A DNA stretch of 64,000 nt from NCBI RefSeq assembly GCF_018614195.1, contig NZ_JAGGOT010000033.1, positions 1-64,000 on the forward strand, given 5' to 3'. The position numbers and the translations under genes are program-made. Below are positions 7,433 to 16,894 of the stretch, piece after piece (position 1 is the first letter of the stretch; the number at the start of each line of letters is the position of its first letter). Under the pieces are notes generated by a model. The model did not search any database. It was given only the letters and a program-made list of their open reading frames with translations, and was not told the DNA's origin. This DNA comes from Streptomyces sp. ISL-43 (GTDB lineage: Bacteria; Actinomycetota; Actinomycetes; Streptomycetales; Streptomycetaceae).

Positions 7433-9766
7433 TCACTTGGACTGAGTGGAGACGCTCACACCGCTGAAGTCCTGCGCGGCGGCGAGGCTGAAGTAGACCC
7501 AGCCAGCCGGCGGGTTGTCGATCGTCAGGGTCTCGCCGTTGCCGGCGTTGGTGGACTTCGCCTGGTAGCTGCTGGTGGTGGCCCAGTTGCTGCCGCCGTA
7601 GTACAGGTCGCTGTTGCCGGTGCCGCCGCTACTGGTGATGGTCAGCTGCTTGACGCCGGCCGGCAGGTACACGAAGTGGTAGCTGTAGTTGCCGGTGGCG
7701 GCCGCGAGGTTGTCCCGGCGGCAGTTCTTGTCGAACTGACGGGGGTCGCTGATGGTGCAGAGCGGGGTGGACGAGGCCTCCGGCAGGGGGCCGCAGTCGT
7801 TGGTCGCGCAGGCGGTCGTCAGCCAGGTGGCGAAGCCGGCGTCGTAGCCGGTGCCGATGGTCTGCTTCAGGAAGGTGCGGGCACCGTTCCAGTCACCGGC
7901 GCGGTACTTGTTGAGCACGGTCTCCACGTCGGCGGGGTGCGCCTGGAGCATGTAGCGGACCGCGAGGAAGCCCCAACGGTAGACCCGGTTCGAGTTGACC
8001 TCGGGGTCCCCGTCCTGGTTGTAGACGGTGTCGAACAGGTCGCTGAGCTTGTAGGTCTTCTTGCCGGCCTCGGCGATCGCGTCGGCGTTGCGCTCGTTGC
8101 GGTAGCCGAACGAGATGTTCTCGGCGATGCCCTCGACCCACCAGATGGTCGGGGTGGTCAGGCTGGCCTCGAAGTCGCCGGCCATGTTGTAGCGGCCGTC
8201 GAGGTAGTGGGTGTACTCGTGGTTGAGGTTCCAGATCTGGAAGTCCGGGCGCAGCCAGTGGGCCTCGTGGGCGATGAAGCGGGCCTGGTTGCCGGCGGCG
8301 GCCGGGTTGCCCTCCTCGTACATGCCGCCGTTGTCGACGTCGATGTTGTAGATGGCCCATGCGTACAGCGAGTACTGGGTGTAGTCGTCGAAGACGACGA
8401 CCTCGAGGTTGGTGTTCACGTCACCGGGGATCGCGCCCTTGTCGCCGATGACCCGGTGGAAGTAGGCGTCCTGGTTGACCAGGCTGGTGCAGGTGCCGGC
8501 CAGCTGTCCGGGGGACATGTCCTGGGCGTGGATCTTCAGGCCCGGGGTGCACGTGTGCTGGATCGGCAGGATCGCCGGGAGCACGCGGTCGCCCAGGTCG
8601 CAGATGGCGTAGGCCGCGCAGTTGTTCCTGTCGTACTGGCGCGTGTACCAGCCCAGGTTCATGGTGATCGGCGCGGTGGGGCCGACGTTCGGGTAGCGGT
8701 TGATCAGGTCCTTCAGCAGCGGCCGGACCCGGTCCTTGAGCTCGGGGACGTCGAGGGCGTAGCCGAGGTAGCGGCCGACGTTGCTGACGACGTCCAAGCG
8801 GTTCAGCTGCGCGCTGTTGCGCGTGATGAAGCCGGCCCAGGTGTTGAGGATGGTGGGGTCGGCCTTGAGGGCGGCCCGCCAGCCGCGGTCGTCGTTCTTG
8901 GCCTTGAAGCCGTTCTCGACGACCCACTCGACGTGCTGCATAGCGAGGTTCATCTGGCCGGGCCACGTGCCGTCGTAGCTGCCGAGCATCCACTTGACGA
9001 CGCCGGCGTACCGGCCGGCCGCGTGGGTGCTGTCGATCAGCGTGACGACCTCGTTGAAGATCTCGCCGTTGGCGTCGCTGACGTCCTTGCTGCGCGGGGA
9101 GGCGAAGAAGGCGTCCAGCGCGCCGAGCGCCGCGCCGTCCAGCGCCGTGCCGTAGTCGCCGACGACGTTCGCGTGGTTGTCCTGCACGTAGTAGCCGGCG
9201 CGCAGGAACAGCACCAGCTGCCCGATGGCGGCGCTGTTGTTGCCCGTGTAGGTGGCGGAGGCGTCGCGCAGCGCGTTGGCGACGGTCACCATCTGGGCTT
9301 CACGGAAGGCCTTTTGCGCGTTCTCCCCGGTGAGGCTGAACAGCGGGTAGGTACAGGCGATCCGGGGGAGGGCCTTGAGCTGCTGGACCAACGCGCTGCC
9401 CGTGGCGTTGATCACGCCGGAGATGTCGCCGCACTCGTCGCCGGCGGCGGCCGAGGACTGCTTGTCGGCCTTGTCGCCCTTGACGGGCTCGACGGTCGGG
9501 GCGGGTGCCGGGGCGGACTCCTCGGCACTGTCCTGCGAGGAGATCCGGAAGCGGGAGCCGTTGCTCATCGCATCGGGCGACTTGGGGACCGGGATCGACC
9601 GCGGCGCCGAGGCCGCGGTTCCCCTTGCGTTCGCACCGGCCGGGGTCGTGGTACCGACGGAGGCGGCCTGGCTCTGTGGCGCGAACAGGCCGAGCGTAAT
9701 GAAGACGGCTGCGCCGAGCGCCGGAAGTCTGCGCGCGTTGGCCTTCGATATCCGGAACGGATGCAT
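7433..9766 (-). CDS. Secreted M9 collagenase
   Basis: A 777-residue secreted zinc metalloprotease. A Sec-type signal occupies about residues 1-34 (basic start, then LGAAVFITLGLFAPQSQA). The M9 N-terminal activator region follows, then the catalytic centre HEYTH at residues 516-520 with the third zinc ligand in WWVEGIAE (Glu545). A C-terminal pre-peptidase-type beta domain spans about 690-777 (SYHFVYLPAGVKQLTITSSGG). Enzymes of this family cleave collagen and gelatin outside the cell. The length fits a collagenase with one C-terminal accessory domain. GGAGG lies 8 bp upstream of the ATG, and a 68-bp hairpin follows the gene. The gene is transcribed alone. Confidence 0.93.
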   Translation of the reverse strand: MHPFRISKANARRLPALGAAVFITLGLFAPQSQAASVGTTTPAGANARGTAASAPRSIPVPKSPDAMSNGSRFRISSQDSAEESAPAPAPTVEPVKGDKADKQSSAAAGDECGDISGVINATGSALVQQLKALPRIACTYPLFSLTGENAQKAFREAQMVTVANALRDASATYTGNNSAAIGQLVLFLRAGYYVQDNHANVVGDYGTALDGAALGALDAFFASPRSKDVSDANGEIFNEVVTLIDSTHAAGRYAGVVKWMLGSYDGTWPGQMNLAMQHVEWVVENGFKAKNDDRGWRAALKADPTILNTWAGFITRNSAQLNRLDVVSNVGRYLGYALDVPELKDRVRPLLKDLINRYPNVGPTAPITMNLGWYTRQYDRNNCAAYAICDLGDRVLPAILPIQHTCTPGLKIHAQDMSPGQLAGTCTSLVNQDAYFHRVIGDKGAIPGDVNTNLEVVVFDDYTQYSLYAWAIYNIDVDNGGMYEEGNPAAAGNQARFIAHEAHWLRPDFQIWNLNHEYTHYLDGRYNMAGDFEASLTTPTIWWVEGIAENISFGYRNERNADAIAEAGKKTYKLSDLFDTVYNQDGDPEVNSNRVYRWGFLAVRYMLQAHPADVETVLNKYRAGDWNGARTFLKQTIGTGYDAGFATWLTTACATNDCGPLPEASSTPLCTISDPRQFDKNCRRDNLAAATGNYSYHFVYLPAGVKQLTITSSGGTGNSDLYYGGSNWATTSSYQAKSTNAGNGETLTIDNPPAGWVYFSLAAAQDFSGVSVSTQSK

Positions 9767-10382
9767 CTGTGGGGGCCTCCGGGGCCGTTGTGGCCGCGTG
9801 CTGGGGACACGGGCAGTTGGTGTGTGACATGTAAAATTTCACATGTCGCACCGCGCCGGAAGACTTTTGGCCAGATTGCGATCTCTCGGGTTCGGCAAGT
9901 GGTGTGAGAAACAGCCGGTCTTGGTGTGTCGGTGCTGGTCTGGTTGGCGTGATCCGGGGTGTGACGGGTCGCGGGCCGGGTGTTGTGGCGGGGTGCGTAC
10001 GAGTACCCCGGCCTCGTGGCCGGCACCGCCACGTTCGTCGAACACCCCAGGGCAGACGAGGTCTTCGGTGCGCAGGGGCATGGCTTTCGGCTCGGTCCGG
10101 TCATGGACGAGGAACAGCTCCGGGAGGACCTGAGACCGGCAGACCGAGGGATCGAGCCGACCGGGCATGACTTCGCGTACTGGTACCGGAGTTGGCGCGA
10201 GCGCACCGAGCAACAGCTCGATGTCACACCTGCACCACCCACGCGGCGAGGGCGGGCGGGAGCATCCTCATCCGCGGAACGCGGCATGTGGAATGCAGTC
10301 GTGTGAGCCAGGCCCGCTTTGATGGCCTCGGTGTAGACGTCGTTCTTCATCCAGGCGTGAGCCCAGGCAGCCCCGCAACCGC
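9767..10382. other. About 600 bp without a supported gene
   Basis: This separates the collagenase start from the lipase remnant. It probably holds the collagenase promoter near 9800-9850, where the sequence is locally AT-richer (acatgtaaaatttcacatgt around 9828-9847 forms an imperfect palindrome). A minus-strand stretch near 10300-10370 reads as AWAHAWMKNDVYTEAIKAG and may be a gene fragment, but it has no recognisable parent. Confidence 0.5.
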
Positions 10383-11125
10383 TCAGAACACGCAGCTCGC
10401 GGCAACCGGCGTACCGAAGCGCCGGGCGTCCATCAAGGCGATCGCGTCGTCCAGCGGGTCGTCGCTGATGGTGTGCCCCTGGTCGGCGTAGTACTTGAAC
10501 TCCAGGTTCACGCCCTTGTCGCACAGTTGCCGGGCGAGCGCCTGGTTCAGGCTGCTCAGCACATCGTTGCCGCCCTGCGGCAACAGCACTGGGACCTTGG
10601 TGGTGACCTCGTTGCCGGCGCTGCCCTTGAGGGCGGCGTTGAGCGGTCCCAGATCGACGCCGGGTCGGAGGATGTCTTCGGCGGGCGGGAGCACGGTGTC
10701 GCCGACGATGCAGGATTCCGTCCAGACGCGGTCTGCGGCGGCCAGTGCGTCGGGGGTGAGGAGTTCGGCGGGCTTGACAGCCGGGTCGGCTGCCGAGGCC
10801 CCGTTGATTAGCAGCAGCATCCCGGCGTAGGGGGTGGCCATCGCGTTCTGCTGGGCGAACAGGGCGGGCATCCACTCGAATCCGACCGCCGGCGCGTTGG
10901 CGACCACGCCCTTGAGGTCGACGTCGGGAGCGTACTCATCGGCGTAGTGCGCGGTCCACAGCGCCGCGTGCCCGCCCTGTGATCCGCCGTAGACGAGCGC
11001 TGTCGCGCCTGCCCCCGGGTCGATCCCGTGAGCGGCGCGAAGGATGTCGAGCGTGGCGTACGCGGCGGACTTGCCGTTCAGGTACGGGTGCCTGACTTGA
11101 CGGCCCAGCGGGACGCCCGGACCAA
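10383..11125 (-). pseudogene. Secretory lipase, 5'-truncated
   Basis: The readable part (about 245 codons) matches the C-terminal two thirds of actinobacterial secretory lipases (LIP family): HPYLNGKSAAYATLD, the nucleophile elbow YGGSQGGHAALW, a Pro/Gly-rich region and the final His in YYADQGHTISDD. The N-terminal third, including any signal peptide, is missing, and upstream of about 11125 the frame enters unrelated sequence next to the TetR gene. A shorter peptide from an internal ATG at 10907 is possible but would lack the nucleophile. It is probably inactive. Confidence 0.75.
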
Positions 11126-11351
11126 CGCCGCTCTCTGCCTGCCGCGTCCGCTCTGCGGGCCCGACCGGGTACTCGGCGGGAGCGGAACCGTTCGCATGGT
11201 GCCGGGGAGGTGGCTCTGTCCGTGCGTCAAGGACGATCTCCTTCGCGTACGCGGCTGCCGTTCGGCGCCGCCGGATGCAGGCTCTGACCTGGGCGGGGCG
11301 GTTCCGGGCCGCGCGGTGCGGCCGTCTCGTACGGGGTTGCGGCGATATTCG

Positions 11352-12017
11352 TCAGGAAGGCGGCGGTACGTGCACCTCGACGGCCGATGCCTCGGGAGAC
11401 GGCGTGACGTCCACGACCAAGGCGACGATGGTGTCGATGACGCCCCCCATGTCCACGGTGGGGTCGAGCAGCCACTGGTGCTGGATGCCGTCCGCGGCGG
11501 CAAGGGCCAGCCGGGCGATTGCGTCGGGGGCGATGTCGGGGCGGATGCGGCCCTCGTGTTGCAGTTCGGCGAGGCCGTCGCGCAGGGCGATGAGGATGTC
11601 GCCGTTGCGGACCTCGAAGAAGTCGCGCGCCGGGTGATCGGGGAACCCCGACGCGGCCGCCATGCTCACGTACAGGCGCACCAGACCGGCCACATCGCCG
11701 CTGCGGCGCAGCGTCGCGGCCATCGGCGAGATCGGGTCTCCGTAGGACTCCTGGGCGATGCGTTCCTTGGCGAGCCTGTCGCGCTCGGCCAGGGCCCAGA
11801 TCAACAAGCCCTCACGCGAGCCGAAGTAGCGCAGGACGCCGGCCTGGGACATGCCCATGCGGTCGGCGATCTCCTTGATCAGCGCGCCCTTCTCGCCGAG
11901 CATCGCGAAGACCTCCAGCGCCACCGCCAGAATCTCGTTGCGGCGGCGGACGCCCTTCGCGTAACGGCCGTGCGGGGTACGGATGTTGTCGAGCCGTGCG
12001 GCACGCTCGGGGTCCAT
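11352..12017 (-). CDS. TetR/AcrR-family regulator
   Basis: A 221-residue regulator. Residues about 18-70 form the TetR helix-turn-helix (RRNEILAVALEVFAMLGEKGALIKEIADRMGMSQAGVLRYFGSREGLLIWA in outline), with the classic Gly-x-Tyr/Phe-x-x-Phe recognition segment AGVLRYFGSREGL. The rest is a helical ligand-binding domain. The ATG at 12017 has no clear ribosome site; a GTG 24 bp upstream (12041) with GACGGA before it is an alternative. It is next to the truncated lipase on the same strand, which might once have been its target. The ligand is unknown. Confidence 0.85.
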   Translation of the reverse strand: MDPERAARLDNIRTPHGRYAKGVRRRNEILAVALEVFAMLGEKGALIKEIADRMGMSQAGVLRYFGSREGLLIWALAERDRLAKERIAQESYGDPISPMAATLRRSGDVAGLVRLYVSMAAASGFPDHPARDFFEVRNGDILIALRDGLAELQHEGRIRPDIAPDAIARLALAAADGIQHQWLLDPTVDMGGVIDTIVALVVDVTPSPEASAVEVHVPPPS

Positions 12018-12041
12018 GCTCGAAACGCTAGTCGAGTTCAC

Positions 12042-12501
12042 TTTTCCGTCTACGCCGAGGCACGGGCTACTGCGGAAGGTCGCCCGGCACGCGACACTGC
12101 GCCGCTGACCCGACCAACCCGGGCCGGACACCCCGAACGGCACCCGGCCCGAAGGGTTCGAAGATCTTTCCGCTCTCGGCGGGGCCGGTGGGGCGGCCGA
12201 CGTGACGGCGCCGGAGAGCGAGGTGAGGTGGGTGCCGGCGCTCTGGCCGGCGTGGGGCGAGGCGTCATTTATGCTTCAAGGCGGCCGCGGGGCGGTGGCT
12301 CGTCGCTGTACGCGGCAACTGCGGAACGGTCTGGCCGGTCGGGGAGGGCGTCCTGCGTCCGGGCCTTGGTCCGGACGGGGACCGCAGGACGATGATCATG
12401 AAGATTTTGGGGAATCGAGTGACCGCCGACACGCGTCTCAGTGGTGCGGGGCGCCCAGCCCACGCGCCCGCGAACAGAAGAACCCCAGGGAGAAGTGAGG
12501 T
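12042..12501. other. Upstream region of the deoxynucleoside kinase gene
   Basis: About 460 bp between the TetR start and the kinase start. It should hold both promoters. No protein or RNA gene is supported. GGGAGAAGTGAGGT at the end is the kinase ribosome site. Confidence 0.55.
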
Positions 12502-13164
12502 ATGCCAGTGATCTGCGTCGGAGGCATGATCGGAATCGGCAAGACGAGCGTCGCCGAACTGCTCGCCAAGGAGCTGGGCAGTGAAGTCTTCTACGAGAGC
12601 GTGGAAGACAATCCGATCCTTCCGCTCTTCTACACGTCGAGCCCCGAGGAGATCCAGGCGAAGCGCTACCCCTTCCTGCTCCAGCTCTACTTCCTGCAGA
12701 CACGGTTCGCCTCGATCAAGGAGGCGTACAAGCAGGGCGACAACGTCCTTGACCGGTCCATCTACGAGGACTGGTACTTCGCCAAGGTCAATCACGACCT
12801 GGGCCGGATCAGCTCCCTCGAGATGCGGGTGTACGAGGGACTGCTCGACGAGATGATGCGCGAGATCGACGGCCTGCCGTACCGCAAGGCACCCGATCTC
12901 ATGGTCTACCTCAAGGCGGACTTCGAGACGGTGCTGCATCGTATCGGGCTGCGGGGCCGCGATTTCGAGCAGGACGAGAGCCTCGTCGAGTACTACCGCA
13001 CGCTGTGGTCCGGCTACGACGACTGGGTGCACAAGCACTACTCGGCCAGCGACGTTCTCGTCGTCGACATGAACCACACAGATGTGGTGAACAACCCCGA
13101 GGACGCGGCCCGCGTGGTGCGGGAGGTCAAGGACGCCCTGACGGCGGGCGGACCCCGGGTCTGA
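12502..13164 (+). CDS. Deoxynucleoside kinase (dNK family)
   Basis: A 220-residue cytoplasmic kinase that phosphorylates deoxynucleosides using ATP in the salvage pathway. The P-loop GGMIGIGKTS lies at residues 7-16. The substrate-contact region YESVEDNPILPLFY follows, and the family DRS motif is Asp84-Arg85-Ser86 (VLDRSIYED). The arginine-rich lid RIGLRGRDFEQDE is near residue 155. Length and motifs fit the bacterial deoxyadenosine/deoxyguanosine kinase group; exact specificity is uncertain. GAGAAGTGAGGT precedes the ATG. The gene stands alone and is followed by a hairpin. Confidence 0.9.
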   Translation: MPVICVGGMIGIGKTSVAELLAKELGSEVFYESVEDNPILPLFYTSSPEEIQAKRYPFLLQLYFLQTRFASIKEAYKQGDNVLDRSIYEDWYFAKVNHDLGRISSLEMRVYEGLLDEMMREIDGLPYRKAPDLMVYLKADFETVLHRIGLRGRDFEQDESLVEYYRTLWSGYDDWVHKHYSASDVLVVDMNHTDVVNNPEDAARVVREVKDALTAGGPRV

Positions 13165-13193
13165 AGCCGTTCCACGCGGGGGTCCCGGATGCC

Positions 13194-13224
13194 GGGCCGG
13201 CCGCCGGGGACCGGCGGCCGGCCC
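13194..13224 (+). terminator. Hairpin between convergent kinase and amidase genes
   Basis: The arms 13194-13206 and 13212-13224 are perfectly complementary (13 bp) around a GGGAC loop. It lies 30 bp after the kinase stop and 58 bp past the amidase stop on the other strand, so it may terminate both. Confidence 0.75.
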
Positions 13225-13281
13225 TACCAGGTGCGTCCGGGCCCGGCCGGGCCCTTGTCGGATCGGCGGACAGCGTCGATG

Positions 13282-14697
13282 TCACTGGTCCTGGATGCGC
13301 CGGAAGGGCCGGTCGGCTTCCAGTTCGAACGCGATCTCCAGCAGCTTCCGCTCACCGCCGGGGCGGGCGGAGAACATGACGCCGATGGGAAGCCCGTCCG
13401 TCGTCGCGCCCGCGGCCGGAACCGAGACCGACGGAGTACCGACGACGTTGTCGACCGGTGTGAACGCCACGTACGCGAGGATCCGCTCGATCAGCTTCGC
13501 GTAGGGAACGGTCGGGCTGAGGTGGCCGATCGGTGGCGTGGTGTGGGCGAGCACGGGCGACAGGACGAGGTCGAGCCCGCGGAAGGACGCCGCGTACGCC
13601 TCCTTCGTACGCTTCAACCGCCGCAGCACGCCGGGAGTCCGCCGCCAGTTCCGCAGATACTCCTCCCGCAGCCCCCGGCTGAGGCCGTCCATGCGGCGGT
13701 GGTCGAAGTCCGCGCCGAGGGTCCGGCCCGTGACGCCGAGGAGGAAGGACAGCATCCCCCAGTACGTGAGGAAGTCGTCGGTGAAGTTCGGTTCCATGCC
13801 CAACTCCACCGGCTCCACGGTGTGTCCGAGCCGTCCGAGTGTGGCCACGGCCTCCGTGACCGCCGCCCGGGTGGCAGCGTCGGAATGAACACCGTTCGGC
13901 GAGTCCAGCACGAACCCGATACGCAACCGTCGCCCCGAGGGGCCTTCGACCAGGCCGAGGGGCGGCAGCTTGGGGCTCCGCCGGTACGTCTCCGCGGCGG
14001 CGAGGAACGCGGCGGCGTCCCGCACGGAACGGCTCACGATTCCGTCGGAGATGATGTCGAGCGGCAGCTGGCGGCCCAGGGCACTCGCCACGACGCGGCC
14101 ACGGGTCGGCTTGAGGCCGACGAGTCCGCAGCAGGCGGCGGGTATCCGGATCGAGCCGCCGCCGTCGTTGGCGTGCGCGATCGGCACGGCACCGGCAGCG
14201 ACCAGCGCCGCGCTGCCGCCCGACGAACCGCCCGCCGAGTAGCCCGTGTGCCATGGGTTGTGCACCGGCTCCGCACCGTCGTACTCGGTGGTCGGACTGA
14301 AACCGAACTCGGGCAGCCGGGTCTTGCCCAGTACCGTGACGCCGCTGCTCAGGAGCTGCTGGGTGAAGGGCGCGTGCCGCCGCGCCGCCCTCGGCCGGAA
14401 GGCGGCGCTGCCGTGGCCCGTGGGCAGCCCCTGGTAGTCGGTGTTGTCCTTGACGAAGGTCGGCACCCCGGCGAAGGCACCGCCCGTTCCGGCGGCGTGC
14501 GCCGGGCTGTCGACGTGCACCTGGACCGCGCCCAGCCGTGCGTCAACCGCCCGCACCCGCTCTCTGGCGTCCCGGGCCGCCTCGGCGGGGGAGATCTCAC
14601 CTCGCCGGATCGCCGCGGCGAGACCGACGGCGTCGTGCTCTCCCAGGGCGTCGTCCCGAAAAGCGTGCACGATGGTCCGTTCGTTGAAAGTCGTCAC
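13282..14697 (-). CDS. Amidase-signature family amidase
   Basis: A 471-residue serine amidohydrolase. The Ser-cisSer-Lys catalytic triad is visible: Lys83 in TFVKDN, cis-Ser158 in SAGGSSGGSAA and the nucleophile Ser182 in DGGGSIRIPA. The overall length and the GLVGLKPTRGRV segment fit enzymes annotated as 6-aminohexanoate-cyclic-dimer hydrolase-like or general amidases. It is not GatA by context, as no gatB or gatC is nearby. No signal peptide is seen, so it acts in the cytoplasm. It hydrolyses amide bonds in a small molecule that cannot be deduced. It is convergent with the kinase gene. Confidence 0.9.
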   Translation of the reverse strand: MTTFNERTIVHAFRDDALGEHDAVGLAAAIRRGEISPAEAARDARERVRAVDARLGAVQVHVDSPAHAAGTGGAFAGVPTFVKDNTDYQGLPTGHGSAAFRPRAARRHAPFTQQLLSSGVTVLGKTRLPEFGFSPTTEYDGAEPVHNPWHTGYSAGGSSGGSAALVAAGAVPIAHANDGGGSIRIPAACCGLVGLKPTRGRVVASALGRQLPLDIISDGIVSRSVRDAAAFLAAAETYRRSPKLPPLGLVEGPSGRRLRIGFVLDSPNGVHSDAATRAAVTEAVATLGRLGHTVEPVELGMEPNFTDDFLTYWGMLSFLLGVTGRTLGADFDHRRMDGLSRGLREEYLRNWRRTPGVLRRLKRTKEAYAASFRGLDLVLSPVLAHTTPPIGHLSPTVPYAKLIERILAYVAFTPVDNVVGTPSVSVPAAGATTDGLPIGVMFSARPGGERKLLEIAFELEADRPFRRIQDQ

Positions 14698-14884
14698 CGC
14701 TGCCTCAGCCCCCGCCGTGTGGATGGTCGTCCGCCATCATTCCCTACCGTCAAGTAACACGCGAGGAGTTCGCCGGCCCATTCGATGTGTGAATGTGCGG
14801 GCCGGTGGCAGCGGGTGGGCGTCGGTGGCGGCGGGCGCGCCCCACCTGGTGGGGGAGGGCTTGTGGTCGGTTGGCTGCTAGTCC

Positions 14885-15862
14885 TCACCTCGGGACGAAG
14901 GCAACCTGGAACATACGCGGCCAAAGTTTGCCGGTGATCAGGAAATGATCGGTTCCTGGCACGGCGGCGATGCCGTTGAGGTGCCGGCTTGCCCGGCGTT
15001 CTGACGCGGTGAGGAGTCCGGAGGCGTCGATGCGGGCGGTGACGGTGCCGGTCTGCACGTCGATGCGCACGATGGTGTCCGTCCCATACACGTTGGCGTA
15101 GACGAAGCCGTCGGGCGCGCATTCCAGCTCGTTGAGCCGTGTCATCGCTTGGCCGTCTTGGCGGACATTGACGCCGCCCGTGGCCCTGAAGGTGTCGGGG
15201 TCGCGGAAGGTGAGCCGGTCGGTGCCATCGCTCATCACCAGCCACTCCCGCGTGGCTGCGCGTAGGCGGCACAATCCCCAGCCCTCGCCCTGGTAGCTGA
15301 CCCGGCGGCGCTCTTCGAGTGTGATGGGGTTGCGCTCGATGGCGATGCCATTGCGCCACGTGAGCTGCCAGAGCTTGGTGCCGGAGAGGGTGATTCCCTC
15401 GCCGAACAGGGGCGCCGGCAGCTCGGCTGACACAGTGGCCGGCTTGCCGGGTGGTCCAGCGCGAAGGGAGGACTGGCCGACCAGGCCCGTGCTCTCGTAG
15501 AGCGTGCCGTTGCGGAACTCCAGACCCTGGGTGAATGCCTTCGGATCGTGGGGCAGACTGCCTCGCACCTCCGCCCGCAGCAACTGGACGCGGTGCGTGC
15601 GGGGCTCAAGGGTCGCTGCTTGCGCGGCGTGGTCATGGCCGCCAGGGGTGTGCGCTCCGCCAGTACCTGAGAGGAGCGCAACAACAAGCAGTACCGCTGC
15701 CACGACCGCCCGCGGGCGGTTGCCCGATCCGGTTCGCCGCAAACGTGTGGCGCTGGGCTCGGGGTTCACTTCAGGAGCGTTCGGGCCGGGCGACAGCAAC
15801 GGTGACTTCCCATGGGAGACCGCGAGCGCAGGGCGGTGTGCGGCTCCTGTTCCTCGGCGCAC
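14885..15862 (-). CDS. Glutaminyl-peptide cyclotransferase-like protein (plant/bacterial type)
   Basis: A 325-residue membrane-anchored or secreted protein. After a hydrophilic N-tail, a single hydrophobic segment (about residues 52-68, AVVAAVLLVVALLSG) leads to a five-bladed propeller of the glutamine cyclotransferase type: AFTQGLEF, LYESTGLVGQSSL, LTWRNGIA, GWGLCR, LNELECAPDGFVYANVY and a final HLNGIAAVPG. This family turns N-terminal glutamine into pyroglutamate. The GTG at 15862 was chosen because GGAGGGGAGG lies 6 bp upstream; a GTG at 15769 would shorten it without a ribosome site. Confidence 0.82.
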   Translation of the reverse strand: MRRGTGAAHRPALAVSHGKSPLLSPGPNAPEVNPEPSATRLRRTGSGNRPRAVVAAVLLVVALLSGTGGAHTPGGHDHAAQAATLEPRTHRVQLLRAEVRGSLPHDPKAFTQGLEFRNGTLYESTGLVGQSSLRAGPPGKPATVSAELPAPLFGEGITLSGTKLWQLTWRNGIAIERNPITLEERRRVSYQGEGWGLCRLRAATREWLVMSDGTDRLTFRDPDTFRATGGVNVRQDGQAMTRLNELECAPDGFVYANVYGTDTIVRIDVQTGTVTARIDASGLLTASERRASRHLNGIAAVPGTDHFLITGKLWPRMFQVAFVPR

Positions 15863-16339
15863 GGTGTCCTCCCCTCCGGCACGAGACGTGCGAGATGCCC
15901 GGCGCCCTCGCTCGGGTGATCTTGTTCGTGCTGATGTTGCTGAACATGGTGAAGACGCCATTGAGGTTGACGGGCAGGAGTGAACCGCCTCCACCTCCGC
16001 CGCCGTTGCCACCGTTGCAGGTCCCGCCGGTGTCCGTGACTACGGTGTCCAATACGGGAACCCCTGCGCAGCGTTCGCGGGGACGGAACCCGCAGCGAAC
16101 GGCAGGGCGATGTTGAGCACCGGGGACCGTCGGCCACCACAGCGGGCAGGTCCCTGGTGGCGCGGCTCGCGGGCGGCGGCCCGGCCTGGCCCCGGACGAC
16201 TTTCGCTTGGAGCGCAGGGCCATGTCAGCGGCTGGGTCGCCCGGTGCTGTCATCCGTGGCGGCTTCGCGTACCCATGCCGCGCGGCGTTGGAAGTGGCTG
16301 GTGATTCGGGTACTGGTGGTGGCGGTGGAGGGTGGCGTG
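15863..16339 (-). other. Possible broken small secreted-protein gene
   Basis: Two adjoining minus-strand frames look coding-like. One reads VLNIALPFAAGSVPANAAQG (about 16055-16115), like the end of a signal peptide. The other continues one base out of frame as VPVLDTVVTDTGGTC, a glycine run, then LLPVNLNGVFTMFSNISTNK (to about 15910). Joined, they would make a small Gly-rich exported protein with a frameshift. No family is recognised and no ribosome site is certain. Confidence 0.3.
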
Positions 16340-16894
16340 TCAGTCGGTGGTCACCGTGTCGTGGCACTCCGGGCGCATCGCGGTGTCAGGGCTCGCCGCG
16401 GTGGCCTGTTTCCAGTACGACACCTCACCGTCGAGCCCCCGTCTGACGGGCTGCGTGTAAGAGGAGAAGGTCTCGGTACCGGGTGCTGCCGTCGTGTCCC
16501 CGAACAAGACGACGGAGACGTACTGCCCGCCCGGTTCCATGAGCACGTTCCGCTCCGGCTGCCTGGCGGTGTACGACCCGGGGGCGCCGTCGTCCTCCAC
16601 GGCCTGCGTGAGTGGCAGCGTCCCGGGGAACGGCCCTTTCACCGCCTTGATCACCTTCACGTCCGACACCAGGAACGACGAGCCGTTCTCCACCTTGTGC
16701 CGGGCGGCTGCCACCGGCTCCACGATCGCGATGCCGTACGCGGCCATCGCGAGCTTCGCATCCGTCGAGGTGTCGAGGTCACAGACCGCGTCCACGTGCG
16801 GCTCGTCCTGCGAGCCGGCGTAGTACCAGCCGCCCGCGCCGAGTACTACGACGGTGGTGGCCAGCCCGCCCACCAGCCAATTCCTTGTACGCAT
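16340..16894 (-). CDS. Membrane-anchored protein coupled to a matrixin-like protease
   Basis: A 184-residue protein with an N-terminal signal anchor (MRTRNWLVGGLATTVVVLGAGGWYY, about residues 6-26) and an extracellular domain with two cysteines (near 38 and 178) that may form a disulfide. The domain resembles small beta-rich exported proteins but I cannot name it. The ATG overlaps the protease stop in a TGATG arrangement, so the two are translated together. This suggests the product assists, anchors or inhibits the protease. No catalytic motif is visible. Confidence 0.7.
   Translation of the reverse strand: MRTRNWLVGGLATTVVVLGAGGWYYAGSQDEPHVDAVCDLDTSTDAKLAMAAYGIAIVEPVAAARHKVENGSSFLVSDVKVIKAVKGPFPGTLPLTQAVEDDGAPGSYTARQPERNVLMEPGGQYVSVVLFGDTTAAPGTETFSSYTQPVRRGLDGEVSYWKQATAASPDTAMRPECHDTVTTD

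Noticed and set aside
7163..9907. A plus-strand frame of more than 900 codons opposite the collagenase gene
   Set aside because: It is Val/Gly/Ala/Arg-rich shadow sequence forced by the codon pattern of the collagenase gene on the other strand; it has no domain or signal.
9980..10306. Plus-strand 108-codon frame between collagenase and lipase remnant
   Set aside because: It has no ribosome site or recognisable domain, and the opposite strand is equally open.
13282..14697. GatA subunit of the tRNA amidotransferase
   Set aside because: No gatB or gatC gene is adjacent and the sequence fits general amidases better.
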